The notes beneath the pieces are model-generated. The model was not told where the DNA came from. It saw nothing but the letters and a program-made list of their open reading frames with translations, and searched no databases. Both the position numbers and the translations under genes were made by a program. A stretch of DNA of 64,000 nucleotides from Natronorubrum bangense (GTDB lineage Archaea > Halobacteriota > Halobacteria > Halobacteriales > Natrialbaceae). Location of the stretch: assembly GCF_004799645.1 (NCBI RefSeq), contig NZ_CP031305.1, positions 2,604,001 through 2,668,000 on the forward strand, given 5' to 3'. This document shows positions 44,495 to 53,214 of this stretch, piece by piece (position 1 is the stretch's first letter; the number at the start of each line of letters is the position of its first letter).

Positions 44495-44692
44495 TAATTT
44501 CCAATGGACAATCCCTCATGCTGTCCAATAAATACTTGGTGAAAGATATCTTCTACCAGGATCATACCCATTAGAACTCTATAACTGAGAAGTATGTTAT
44601 AGACGAGGCGCGTCACGACACTCGGTCAACTAATCTTCACTTTCGCCTCGGTTTCACAATCTTATAGGGGAAGGGCAAATTGGCTTATAATA
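44495..44692. promoter_or_regulatory. Divergent promoter region between pbeA and dndC
   Basis: 198 bases separate the two start codons. Toward dndC a TATA-like CTTATAGG at 44661-44668 lies about 28 bases before the ATG, suggesting a leaderless transcript. Toward pbeA an A+T-rich AGTATTTATT (minus strand, about 44526-44535) is a possible box. No operator is obvious. Confidence 0.5.
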
Positions 44693-46198
44693 ATGGGAAC
44701 TCGATCGAGCAGTGATGAGAACGAGCAATCGGACCCCCACAAAACTTCTGTGTGGGAGTACCGATCCTTAGACGACATCTACCAAGAAATTCGAGAAACA
44801 TATCTAGCAGATAATCGGCCTTGGGTCATCGGTTACAGCGGGGGAAAAGACTCGACAACAACCGTACAACTGATCTGGAAGGCGATTAATGAACTTCCCG
44901 AAGACAAACAAACCAAACCAATATATGTCATTTCCAGCGACACTCTCGTTGAAACACCCAAGATTGTAAACCATATAACTACCTCATTGCAGAAGATTAA
45001 CGAGTACGCTGAAAAAGAGGATGTACCTTTCTCAGCTCAGAAGGTCTATCCAGATGTAGATGATTCTTTCTGGGTCAACCTCATTGGTCGCGGATATCCA
45101 GCACCGAACCAGACCTTCCGCTGGTGTACTGAGCGACTGAAGATTGATCCCGCAGACAACTTCATCATGGACAAAGTTTCTGAACATGGTGAAGTCGTCG
45201 TCATCCTGGGTGCCCGGAAATCGGAAAGCGCCACCAGAGAGCAGGTGATGAACCTTCACAGTATTGAGGGAACAAATCTTGCTCGCCACTCGAAGTTCGC
45301 AAACGCGTTCGTCTATACCCCGATCGAGGACTGGCTAACCCAAGACGTGTGGAAGTACCTGATGAACGATCCATGCCCATGGGGGAAAGATCACGATGAG
45401 CTAGCAACACTCTATAACGAAGCCGACGATGAGTGCCCGATGGTGATCGATACCAGCACACCATCCTGTGGTAACAGCCGTTTTGGCTGTTGGACCTGTA
45501 CTGTCGTTGAAGACGACAAAGCGATGGAGAATATGGTTGATGGAGGCGACGTCTGGATGCAACCGCTTCTCGAGTTCCGTAACTTTCTAAAATCCACACA
45601 GGTACCGGAACAGAAATCCAAGTACAGAGAGCCAAAAGGGCGCCAACATGGCCGTGTGAAAGCCAAGACCAATGGAGGAGACGGCATTATTCCCCGGGCA
45701 TACAAGCACGAGTTCCGAAAAGACCTCCTCCGGAAATTGCTCGAAACAGAAAAAGAGGTTAATGAGCTTCGAGAGGATAATGAAGAGTATCTTGATCTTA
45801 TCCGGGATGAAGAGCTAAAAGAGATCCGGCGACTCTGGCGCACCGAGGAGGCTGATTGGGAAGACTCTGTGCCGAAAATCTATAACGATGTCATGGATGA
45901 TGATCTCGACTGGGTTCATGATGACCTCGGTTCGTTCAGCACTGAAGAGGCAGAAGTGTTAGAAGAGGTCTGCGCACAGTATGATGTTCCCGAGAAACTT
46001 GTGAAACGACTCCTCGATACAGAACTGCAACACCATGGAATGAAACGTCGTGCTGCGATCTATAACAAAATAGATAAGATCTTCCGGGAGGACTGGCGCT
46101 CTATTGAAGAGATCACTGATGAATATGAGAGTGAGGATCCTGAGAACTGGCAGTACGATATCGAATATGAAGAGATGATGGGTCAACTCGATAGATGA
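44693..46198 (+). CDS. dndC: DNA phosphorothioation protein DndC
   Basis: A 501-residue PAPS-reductase-like ATP pyrophosphatase. The PP-loop motif SGGKDS is at residues 49-54. Conserved cysteines at 145, 259, 266 and 269 (in FRWCTE and GNSRFGCWTC) are candidates for the iron-sulfur cluster of DndC. The C-terminal 80 residues include a helical segment (about 424-468) that resembles the small PbeB-like protein. DndC activates DNA and takes sulfur from DndA to replace a non-bridging backbone oxygen. It starts the dndCDEA operon and overlaps dndD by ATGA. Confidence 0.93.
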   Translation: MGTRSSSDENEQSDPHKTSVWEYRSLDDIYQEIRETYLADNRPWVIGYSGGKDSTTTVQLIWKAINELPEDKQTKPIYVISSDTLVETPKIVNHITTSLQKINEYAEKEDVPFSAQKVYPDVDDSFWVNLIGRGYPAPNQTFRWCTERLKIDPADNFIMDKVSEHGEVVVILGARKSESATREQVMNLHSIEGTNLARHSKFANAFVYTPIEDWLTQDVWKYLMNDPCPWGKDHDELATLYNEADDECPMVIDTSTPSCGNSRFGCWTCTVVEDDKAMENMVDGGDVWMQPLLEFRNFLKSTQVPEQKSKYREPKGRQHGRVKAKTNGGDGIIPRAYKHEFRKDLLRKLLETEKEVNELREDNEEYLDLIRDEELKEIRRLWRTEEADWEDSVPKIYNDVMDDDLDWVHDDLGSFSTEEAEVLEEVCAQYDVPEKLVKRLLDTELQHHGMKRRAAIYNKIDKIFREDWRSIEEITDEYESEDPENWQYDIEYEEMMGQLDR

Positions 46199-48255
46199 AG
46201 CTCAATCGCTTGGTTATTACTGATTACGGGCCGTACAATGGGACAAATGAGCTGGCTCTCAGCACGACTAACGACGAGCCAATCGTATTGTTTGGTGGGA
46301 TGAACGGTGCTGGGAAGACGACACTATTTAACGCAATTCAGATCTGTCTCCATGGTCGAAGTGCGTTTGAGGATCGCATTAGTCGACAGGAGTATCATAA
46401 CCGGGTCAGATCAAAACTTCATTCGTCAAATGGTGAAAAAGCGGACAAGGCATCTATCAAGCTTGCATTCGAGTACGGAAATCTCGGCGACACCGAAGAG
46501 TACGTTGTAGAACGGAGCTGGCGAAACCGTGGTAAGTCTCTCGAAGAATCGCTTAGTATTATGCGAAATGGGAGCAAGCTCACCGATCTTCGTGAAGACA
46601 ACTGGGAGGACTTCCTAAAAGAGCTTATTCCCCCCGGAATCTCACAGCTCTTCTTTTTCGATGGTGAGAAGGTACAACAGTTAGCGAGTGCGATTGAGGA
46701 AGGCGACGACTTTGAGGAAGCACTTCTCTCCCTTCTTGGTTTAGATCTCGTAGAACGTCTTGATGCTGACCTCTCGATATATCTCTCCAGCAAACTCGAC
46801 GAAAGTGGTCACGAAGATCTCGCAGAGGAAATCGAGTCTCTCCGACACGAAAAAGCCGATCTTGAAGCAGAGTACGAGCAACTCGAGGCGAAAATAGACC
46901 GGCAGCGTCGCGAGATGGACGAGATCACAGAACGTATCGAAAAGAAAGAAACCGAATTAGCACAAGAGGGGGGTGCATTCGCAAAAGAACGTGACTCGTT
47001 GAAACAACGGCGGAAGGACCTGGACGAGAAAATCGATGACCTCGAAGAACAAATTCGGGAAGTCGGACGCAACGCCTACCCATTCGCGCTCGTTCCGGAA
47101 CTTTGCCAAGAAGTTGTTGACCAGCTCAAAAATGAACAGAAGGCCGAAACAGAGGCTGCAGCAAAAGCACGAGTCGTAAACGAGCTTGATTCCCTGTCGA
47201 CCGAAGAAGAACTATGGACCGACTTCGATATTCCAGACGAACAGAGAACTGATGTGGTCCAAAAATTGCAACTCGAACTTGCACAGCGATTTGAGCCTGA
47301 AGACGACTCTGAACCTCGGCTCTCAAAAGATTTCTCCGACCGTCAGCAAGAGCAAATGCACAGAGTTGTTGACGATGCTCTGAATGATGTTCCAGAAGAA
47401 CTTCAAAAGTTGACTGGAAGGCTTGAACAGCTAAACCGGGAGAGACAGGATACGGTTCAACAGTTACAGCGTGCTCCTGAACAGTCCGTGATCTCACCGA
47501 TCCTGAAGGACATTAACGATCTGAATCAAGAACAAGGGAAGCTGCAGAACAAGATTGAGCAGCATGTTGATCGGCTTGAAACGCTTGAAACAAAGATTGG
47601 TCAGCTCGAGAGTGATCTCCAGAAAAGAGAAGATCAACTCGAGAACTTAGAAGATGTCTCCGAACGTGCGGAGCTCGCAGGACGCACTCGAAAAGCAGTA
47701 CAAGATTATCAAGAAGCACTAGTCCGGAAGAAACTCCGACGACTTGAATCAGTTCTAACTGAGCGGTACCTACAGCTCACTAATAAGAACGAACTCTACG
47801 ACAACATCATCGTAGACCCTGATGAGCTTACAGTCGAGATTGAGACGGTAAACGGTAACCGGAAAGACCAGTCGGAGTTATCTGCTGGTGAACGGCAGAT
47901 ATTCGCAACGGCGATGCTCTGGGCACTTGCTGAGATCTCCGATCGGCCACTCCCCTTCATTATTGATACACCATTGGGACGTCTTGACAATGAGCATCGA
48001 AGCAATCTAGTCGAACGGTTCTTCCCGGCTGCATCACATCAGGTCCTTCTGTTCTCGACGGATACCGAAATCACCGAAGAGTATTACGATCGTATTAGCG
48101 ACGATATTGCTCACGAATATCACCTTCGACACGGCGATTATAGTGGTCAGACAGAAATCAAACCAGGATACTTCTGGTCCGACTACGACGATGAGACAGA
48201 AATATCCGAGATAGAGAAAAACTCCCAAAAACGTCTTCCATTCAACAATGAGTAA
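46195..48255 (+). CDS. dndD: DNA phosphorothioation ATPase DndD
   Basis: A 686-residue SMC-like ATPase. Walker A GGMNGAGKTT is at residues 34-43, a long coiled coil spans about 205-520, and the C-terminal half carries the signature LSAGERQIF and Walker B IDTPLGRLD. DndD provides ATP-driven DNA handling in the phosphorothioation complex with DndC and DndE. It overlaps dndC (ATGA) and dndE (8 bases), so the genes are translationally coupled. It differs from the PbeC-like ATPase on the opposite strand in lacking a CxxC in the coiled coil. Confidence 0.92.
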   Translation: MKLNRLVITDYGPYNGTNELALSTTNDEPIVLFGGMNGAGKTTLFNAIQICLHGRSAFEDRISRQEYHNRVRSKLHSSNGEKADKASIKLAFEYGNLGDTEEYVVERSWRNRGKSLEESLSIMRNGSKLTDLREDNWEDFLKELIPPGISQLFFFDGEKVQQLASAIEEGDDFEEALLSLLGLDLVERLDADLSIYLSSKLDESGHEDLAEEIESLRHEKADLEAEYEQLEAKIDRQRREMDEITERIEKKETELAQEGGAFAKERDSLKQRRKDLDEKIDDLEEQIREVGRNAYPFALVPELCQEVVDQLKNEQKAETEAAAKARVVNELDSLSTEEELWTDFDIPDEQRTDVVQKLQLELAQRFEPEDDSEPRLSKDFSDRQQEQMHRVVDDALNDVPEELQKLTGRLEQLNRERQDTVQQLQRAPEQSVISPILKDINDLNQEQGKLQNKIEQHVDRLETLETKIGQLESDLQKREDQLENLEDVSERAELAGRTRKAVQDYQEALVRKKLRRLESVLTERYLQLTNKNELYDNIIVDPDELTVEIETVNGNRKDQSELSAGERQIFATAMLWALAEISDRPLPFIIDTPLGRLDNEHRSNLVERFFPAASHQVLLFSTDTEITEEYYDRISDDIAHEYHLRHGDYSGQTEIKPGYFWSDYDDETEISEIEKNSQKRLPFNNE

Positions 48256-48652
48256 AGACCTCAACCGCGTCCAGATCGATGAAAGTGTCAGTTACAAACT
48301 TCGGAATCTGGGGAAAGCAACTGGTATGACACCAAACTATATTGCCCGGATCGGTCTGACATACTCACTTGGTGAGGATAGGCCACCCAGTATGGAAGAG
48401 TATGATAAAGAAGGAAAGGAGTTCAACCGGTATACGCTTCTGGGAGAGCACGATGCAATGTACATTGCACTTGTCAAGAAGCGAATGTTGAACGAGGGGT
48501 ATAACCCAGAAACTGAGTTGGAAGATTACTTTCTTGCCCATCTCAACCGCGGAATCGAAACACTGTCCGGGCGAATAAGCAACCTAACCGACCTCTATGA
48601 CTTGGTTCCAGGCGAAATAAAGGATAGAGAGGTGTCTGCGACGGAATCATGA
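48248..48652 (+). CDS. dndE: DNA phosphorothioation protein DndE
   Basis: A 134-residue protein of the DndE family, with the opening RVQIDESVSYKLRNLGKATG, TPNYIARIGLTYSL and a basic central helix. DndE forms tetramers that bind nicked double-stranded DNA and is needed for modification. Length is normal for the family. It overlaps dndD by 8 bases and dndA by 4, fixing its place in the operon. The archaeal order dndC-D-E-A differs from the usual bacterial dndA-B-C-D-E. Confidence 0.9.
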   Translation: MSKDLNRVQIDESVSYKLRNLGKATGMTPNYIARIGLTYSLGEDRPPSMEEYDKEGKEFNRYTLLGEHDAMYIALVKKRMLNEGYNPETELEDYFLAHLNRGIETLSGRISNLTDLYDLVPGEIKDREVSATES

Positions 48653-49851
48653 CTACAGATTCCGGTCGAGAAGTCTACCTCGATCATCACGCGACAACGC
48701 CGGTGGACAAACGGGTTGTAGAAGCGATGCAGCCATACTTTACCAAACACTACGGAAACCCGGCCAGCAAAGCTAACCACTCGATTGGACATACCGCTAG
48801 CAAACGTATCGAACAGGTCCGCGAACAGGTTGCCGAAGGAATCGGTGCCCGGACTGGGGGCGAGCCCGTTGCTAAATCGATTATCTTTACCAGCGGTGCG
48901 ACTGAATCCAACAACCTTGCGGTCAGGGGGTTAGCCGAACATGCACAAAAAAACGACGCAGGATCACACATCATCACTTCCAAGATAGAGCACGAGGCAG
49001 TTATTGAGCCGTGTAAGTATCTGGAAGAGAAGGGGTTCGATGTGACGTATTTGTCCGTCGATGAGTACGGACAGGTGGATCCGATGGCAGTACGTGATGC
49101 GATTCGAGACGAAACATTCCTAGTCTCAATCATGGCTGCAAACAACGAAATCGGAACGATCAATCCGATTAAAGAGATCGGTTCTGTTGTCGACGACTAT
49201 GAAGATGTGTGGTTCCACACGGATGCTGTACAGGCTATCGGTGCGGTTGACATCAATATAAACGAGATGGGAATTGATCTAATGTCAATATCTGGGCACA
49301 AAATCTATGGTCCCAAGGGGATTGGCGCTCTCTATACAGATCTTAAAATCAAGAATAAGATTGAGCCACTCCAGCTTGGCGGTGGCCACGAAAGCGGGAA
49401 GCGCTCAGGAACACCGAACGTTCCTGGGATCGTTGGACTAGGGAAAGCACTCGAGTTGGCCGTGGAAAACCGCGAAAATCGTGTTAAACACGTTGAACAT
49501 CTTCGCGATCAACTGTGGAACCGTCTCTCCAACGAGCTCGATAACATAATCTTGAACGGTCATCCTGAGGAACGACTTCCCAACAATCTAAACGTGAGTT
49601 TTCCGAACGTGAATGTTAAAGAATTGGTACGTATGTCTTTGACGGAACATGGTGTAATGGCTGCTCTTGGCTCAGCCTGTGCAAGCGGTGAAGATACCTC
49701 ACATGTACTAGAACAGATCTCGGATGATGAAGATCGGATCAAAGGGGCAGTTCGTTTCGGTCTCGGAAAAGACCTTACCAAGGAAGACATAGAATACGCT
49801 GCTGATGTAATAATCAAAGAAGTAGAATTGACAGAGTCTATCTTCGGGTGA
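48649..49851 (+). CDS. dndA: Cysteine desulfurase DndA
   Basis: A 400-residue class V aminotransferase-fold enzyme of the IscS/NifS type. The pyridoxal-phosphate lysine is Lys218 in SGHKIYGPKG, the cofactor-stacking histidine is His115, and the sulfur-carrying cysteine is Cys344 in LGSACASG. It mobilises sulfur from cysteine as a persulfide for DndC. It ends the dndCDEA operon, with a four-base overlap to dndE. There is no dndB repressor gene, in line with the archaeal arrangement. Confidence 0.92.
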   Translation: MTTDSGREVYLDHHATTPVDKRVVEAMQPYFTKHYGNPASKANHSIGHTASKRIEQVREQVAEGIGARTGGEPVAKSIIFTSGATESNNLAVRGLAEHAQKNDAGSHIITSKIEHEAVIEPCKYLEEKGFDVTYLSVDEYGQVDPMAVRDAIRDETFLVSIMAANNEIGTINPIKEIGSVVDDYEDVWFHTDAVQAIGAVDININEMGIDLMSISGHKIYGPKGIGALYTDLKIKNKIEPLQLGGGHESGKRSGTPNVPGIVGLGKALELAVENRENRVKHVEHLRDQLWNRLSNELDNIILNGHPEERLPNNLNVSFPNVNVKELVRMSLTEHGVMAALGSACASGEDTSHVLEQISDDEDRIKGAVRFGLGKDLTKEDIEYAADVIIKEVELTESIFG

Positions 49852-50289
49852 GGGTTTGCTAACGGATCACTGCCCTCTCCTATTATAAAATTTACAATAA
49901 CCCAAAACTTCGGGAGACTGAGACGCCCATATATTTCCGTTTAGTAGAAGCAATGAGCGGTCCATTAGCCTGATTCAGTAATCTTCAAAAGGTATTCATC
50001 ATTTTATAAAAGAAACTCTTCTGTTGGCTTGCTAGAGACATCTACACCGAAACTGGTGGTGGCGGTTTGAGGCAAAATTTATAATATTGGGTAATTCTCA
50101 CCAAGATACAGTATTATTGAGTACTGTTTACTCTCAGTAGAATTAATACCGTTACTTGAATTTGATCAAGTAGTACTACTTTGTATGCCAGGTACAAAGA
50201 CAGTACAGTTTACTGGTGAATCAAATCAAATTGAATTGCATAACAAGTAGTCATTCTATATGAACAGTCTCGTTGGATATAAAATCAGA
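49852..50289. other. A+T-rich intergenic region without a convincing gene
   Basis: These 438 bases lie between the converging dndA and second Rep-like gene. The region is A+T-rich throughout with short T-runs that could act as terminators on both strands. I see no protein, RNA gene or significant repeat. Confidence 0.45.
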
Positions 50290-51360
50290 TTACATAGGGT
50301 CACTAGGTAAATATTTCTCGTCGATATCAGACTTTGGTACCGAAGACCTGAATGGGTGCCCACCCCATGCGTCGGTTGTGGCTGAGTGGAGTAGTTCGTC
50401 ACGTGCCATCTTGTCTACGTCACGTAGATGGGGTAGTTGGGTAAGGATATAGACGGCACCTTGGCTATTTTGCCCTGTATAGCTCTTTTCGCTCAGTAGT
50501 GTTTCCCGATCGGCATACGGGATCGATTCATCACCGTTTCCGCGGATTTCGACCGCTCCTTCGTCGGGCCGATTTCCTCTTCCGTCGTCAGGTGCGTATT
50601 CGCACGAACTAACGAAGGTGTCCACCACAGGATTGAACAGACTTTCAGAGACGTCGCCATCGATATAGACCAGTAGGTGGAAGTGCGGAGTCGCTCGCTC
50701 ATCAGTTCCAGCGTATACACCAATATATTCCCATTCATCGGGGTCAAACGGTGCATCCGGTGCGTCCTGAATGCGATAGCGTAGTTGTCTGATCGTCTTG
50801 TCAACGGCCTCTCCGAGAGTAGTGAGCATCATAAGTCGGCCATCAGGAATCGGAGATATACGAAGCGACAACAGAGCAGTCGTCGGGTTGCCATACGAAT
50901 CAAGCAACTGCCGATCGATAGCCATTCCTCGCATATACTGGTGTTTCGCGTGATGTTGTCGTCCCTTGTTCCATCCGTGTCTGCTTGCTGTTGTACTCTC
51001 CCCATGACGTAGCTCGATATATGATCCGACAGCCTTGAAGTGAGTGAGTGGTGATCCATCTTCGGCAAGATATCTGTCTTTGTCGACCACATCAGCATCC
51101 GGTGCGATCGGTTCGTATAGGGAATAACAGTCAGATGTTTCTCCCTCGAGTGGTTCCGCAGACCCATATTTATCGTGAGTAACAGGACGATCTTCCCACT
51201 GATCCAGCTCGGCATGCTCGTTTTCGACTGATGACCCTACGTAATCTGATTCGTCAGTTTCGATGTCCTCTGAGTCAAAACACGAACTGTCTTGATCACT
51301 CTGAGAAGTGTCTCTCGAATCTGGATCTGGAGATCCATTGCCCGGTAAATTATTATCCAT
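50290..51360 (-). CDS. HUH-type replication initiator-like protein (second copy)
   Basis: A 356-residue protein from MDNNLPGNGSPD; the frame continues upstream to 51474 but the extra 38 residues are not acidic and lack similarity. The first 90 residues are disordered and acidic. The HUH motif is TPHFHLLVY (His226-x-His228) and the nicking tyrosine is probably Tyr304 in AVYILTQLPHL. That segment closely parallels ARYVGNQLPHV of the first copy at 36643. It probably starts or once started rolling-circle replication of an element now captured in the island. It has its own copy of the conserved non-coding element about 0.8 kb upstream. Confidence 0.7.
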   Translation of the reverse strand: MDNNLPGNGSPDPDSRDTSQSDQDSSCFDSEDIETDESDYVGSSVENEHAELDQWEDRPVTHDKYGSAEPLEGETSDCYSLYEPIAPDADVVDKDRYLAEDGSPLTHFKAVGSYIELRHGESTTASRHGWNKGRQHHAKHQYMRGMAIDRQLLDSYGNPTTALLSLRISPIPDGRLMMLTTLGEAVDKTIRQLRYRIQDAPDAPFDPDEWEYIGVYAGTDERATPHFHLLVYIDGDVSESLFNPVVDTFVSSCEYAPDDGRGNRPDEGAVEIRGNGDESIPYADRETLLSEKSYTGQNSQGAVYILTQLPHLRDVDKMARDELLHSATTDAWGGHPFRSSVPKSDIDEKYLPSDPM

Positions 51361-51648
51361 GCGACAGTCCGCGAAGCCGGGCAGTCGGCGTCTATATGTA
51401 ATAGTTCGCCAATAATGAATTACTCGGTTACACTCATGTATTCCTTGGGGGAATAATAGACTCAGTAAATCCAAGAGAATTGACTCGAGCTCAAGTCCCT
51501 CTATTTATTCAAAAAGGAAAGTACGCGAGAACGGAGGAGCTAATAAATATCATCGGTATCAGACGATCGTATGCAAGTGACCAATTTAATTTTAATTTTT
51601 TGTAGTTCCATAGGTAATTAATACGCTCCGGATAGTCGTCTTACTCAC

Positions 51649-52119
51649 ATGTACTTGTCACATGATGCTATAAAAGAGGAAATGAAGCGCCAACTGATTG
51701 AACATGGGGGTATCCCTGAACCATTGATTGAGACTGAAACGGCAATATTCCGTCCTCATTCCAGTGGGTGGCGTCGACCAGATATCAAGCTATTTGGATA
51801 TCCACATGAGTTTAATGGTATAGCATTCGAAATAAAAACGGAAACGTCGAAGGATGCCAGATTAAGCGCCCTACGACAGTTGATTACTTACCGGCTCGGT
51901 AATTGGCACCCCGTTATTGTCGCTGAAGAGGATATATATGAAGGAAAGTTAAGTGGAAAGATAAATCATCGAGATATTGCAATATATATTGGGGCAAGCT
52001 ATGTCGAGTTAATATCTAAAAGTCCTCCAGAATTTAGTATTAGAGTTGATCGCACGCCTAATTCTATTGGGCTGCCCCATCCAATTGGAAAAGATGACTT
52101 TGCGGAATGGTGTCTGTAA
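51649..52119 (+). CDS. PD-(D/E)XK-like nuclease-fold protein
   Basis: A 156-residue protein. The segment RRPDIKLFG, then GIAFEIKTE, provides Asp45, Glu61 and Lys63 in the spacing of a PD-(D/E)XK active site, followed by a helix ARLSALRQLITYRL, as in restriction-endonuclease-like folds. Many such proteins degrade or sense foreign DNA. It is divergently placed from the second Rep-like gene and may belong to that element. No DNA-binding domain is attached. A resolvase-type or decoy role is possible. Confidence 0.6.
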   Translation: MYLSHDAIKEEMKRQLIEHGGIPEPLIETETAIFRPHSSGWRRPDIKLFGYPHEFNGIAFEIKTETSKDARLSALRQLITYRLGNWHPVIVAEEDIYEGKLSGKINHRDIAIYIGASYVELISKSPPEFSIRVDRTPNSIGLPHPIGKDDFAEWCL

Positions 52120-52178
52120 ATATCTGAAAATCATCTCGATGTCCACTCGAGTTCAAACATAACAGAATAACTAGAGAT

Positions 52179-52325
52179 GTCGACCGGTTGGGCGTCCCTT
52201 CTGTTTGGCCCCATCACTCAACTGCCCCCCGAGAGTCTCAGGCCAGCGTCAGACGGCCTGACGTCTCAAGCAGTCCCACCCGCCAACTTTCTCTTCGATC
52301 GCCTCAGACGGCTCTTATTCTCGTC
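52179..52325. repeat. Conserved non-coding element, copy 2
   Basis: 147 bases align with 38537-38684. The shared hairpin here is CAGGCC (52239-52244) with GGCCTG (52255-52260), and the end is again AGACGGCTCTTATT. The rest of the 52120-52550 gap holds nothing recognisable. In-register stops differ between the two copies, so the conservation is not that of a protein. Confidence 0.6.
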
Positions 52326-52550
52326 TCAACGTCTTTGGTATGGACCACAAGCGACTCTGTCGGCGAAACCGTAATGTGGGATCGTCACAGTGGTTCGCTT
52401 CTTGAACTGCTTGGCGACGACAGCATCCACCGGAACAGGGCTCGTACTGTGGAATCTGGAGAATGTCCATTGAGGGTTAGGTTGGCGGACGTAACTACGC
52501 AAGGCCTTCTCGACCAGGAGTCAGGTATGAGCTCAGCATTGCCCGAATAG

Positions 52551-53156
52551 TTACAACCAATCTTTCAAATTCAAAATACCCGAAAGCAGTATGACGGCAG
52601 TGAAGAGAAGAGCAAACTCAGTCGAGACGACAAAAAGTTGGACTGTGAAGCCCGCGAGGAAGGCCGTCAGCCCGGCCATCGTCCGCATGGTCCGCTCGGC
52701 CTGAATGTCCATCTCGTCGCTCCCAGGCTCGCTATTGTCCGTCCGCTGTGCGATGAGATACCGGCCATGCCAAGAATTCGTAGCGATGATGACAGAACCC
52801 TGGAGATTGAGTAGGATGCCGTACGTTTGCAACGGCACCGGCCGGATAAGCCAATGAACTGCACTGCCGAGCAAGATGGCAATCACCAGCAACCGGCCAA
52901 TCCGACGGAAAATATACTCACTAAAGGTAGTTCGGAAGTGGAAAACAAGCCGATCTTCGGCTTCGTGTACCGTTCTCTCTTGGCCGTCATAGCTCTCTCT
53001 GGCCTCAGTGTAATCCATGTTCCGAATCAAGCGTCTGATCGCCCTATCTCTGGCATCAAAGGCTCGGGTGAAGAATCGGGCCATGGGACCAGCGGATTCG
53101 CCGTTATCCGACTCCCCGGCACTCGTGTCTGCATTTTCTTGAGAAATTGTAGTCAT
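52551..53156 (-). CDS. Membrane protein of unknown function
   Basis: A 201-residue protein with an acidic disordered N-terminus and a charged region (about 25-80) rich in Arg and Glu. One hydrophobic segment lies at about 86-105, a second weaker one at 108-128, and a pair near the C-terminus at about 160-197. No family is recognised. An IS5-family element has inserted 59 bases upstream of the start codon and may have separated the gene from its promoter. It is the only gene of this strand between the second non-coding element and the insertion sequence. Confidence 0.6.
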   Translation of the reverse strand: MTTISQENADTSAGESDNGESAGPMARFFTRAFDARDRAIRRLIRNMDYTEARESYDGQERTVHEAEDRLVFHFRTTFSEYIFRRIGRLLVIAILLGSAVHWLIRPVPLQTYGILLNLQGSVIIATNSWHGRYLIAQRTDNSEPGSDEMDIQAERTMRTMAGLTAFLAGFTVQLFVVSTEFALLFTAVILLSGILNLKDWL

Positions 53157-53214
53157 GGATATACCGGAGTTACTGAATAATTTACCCTCTGATATGAAGG
53201 CCTGTAAACCAGAG

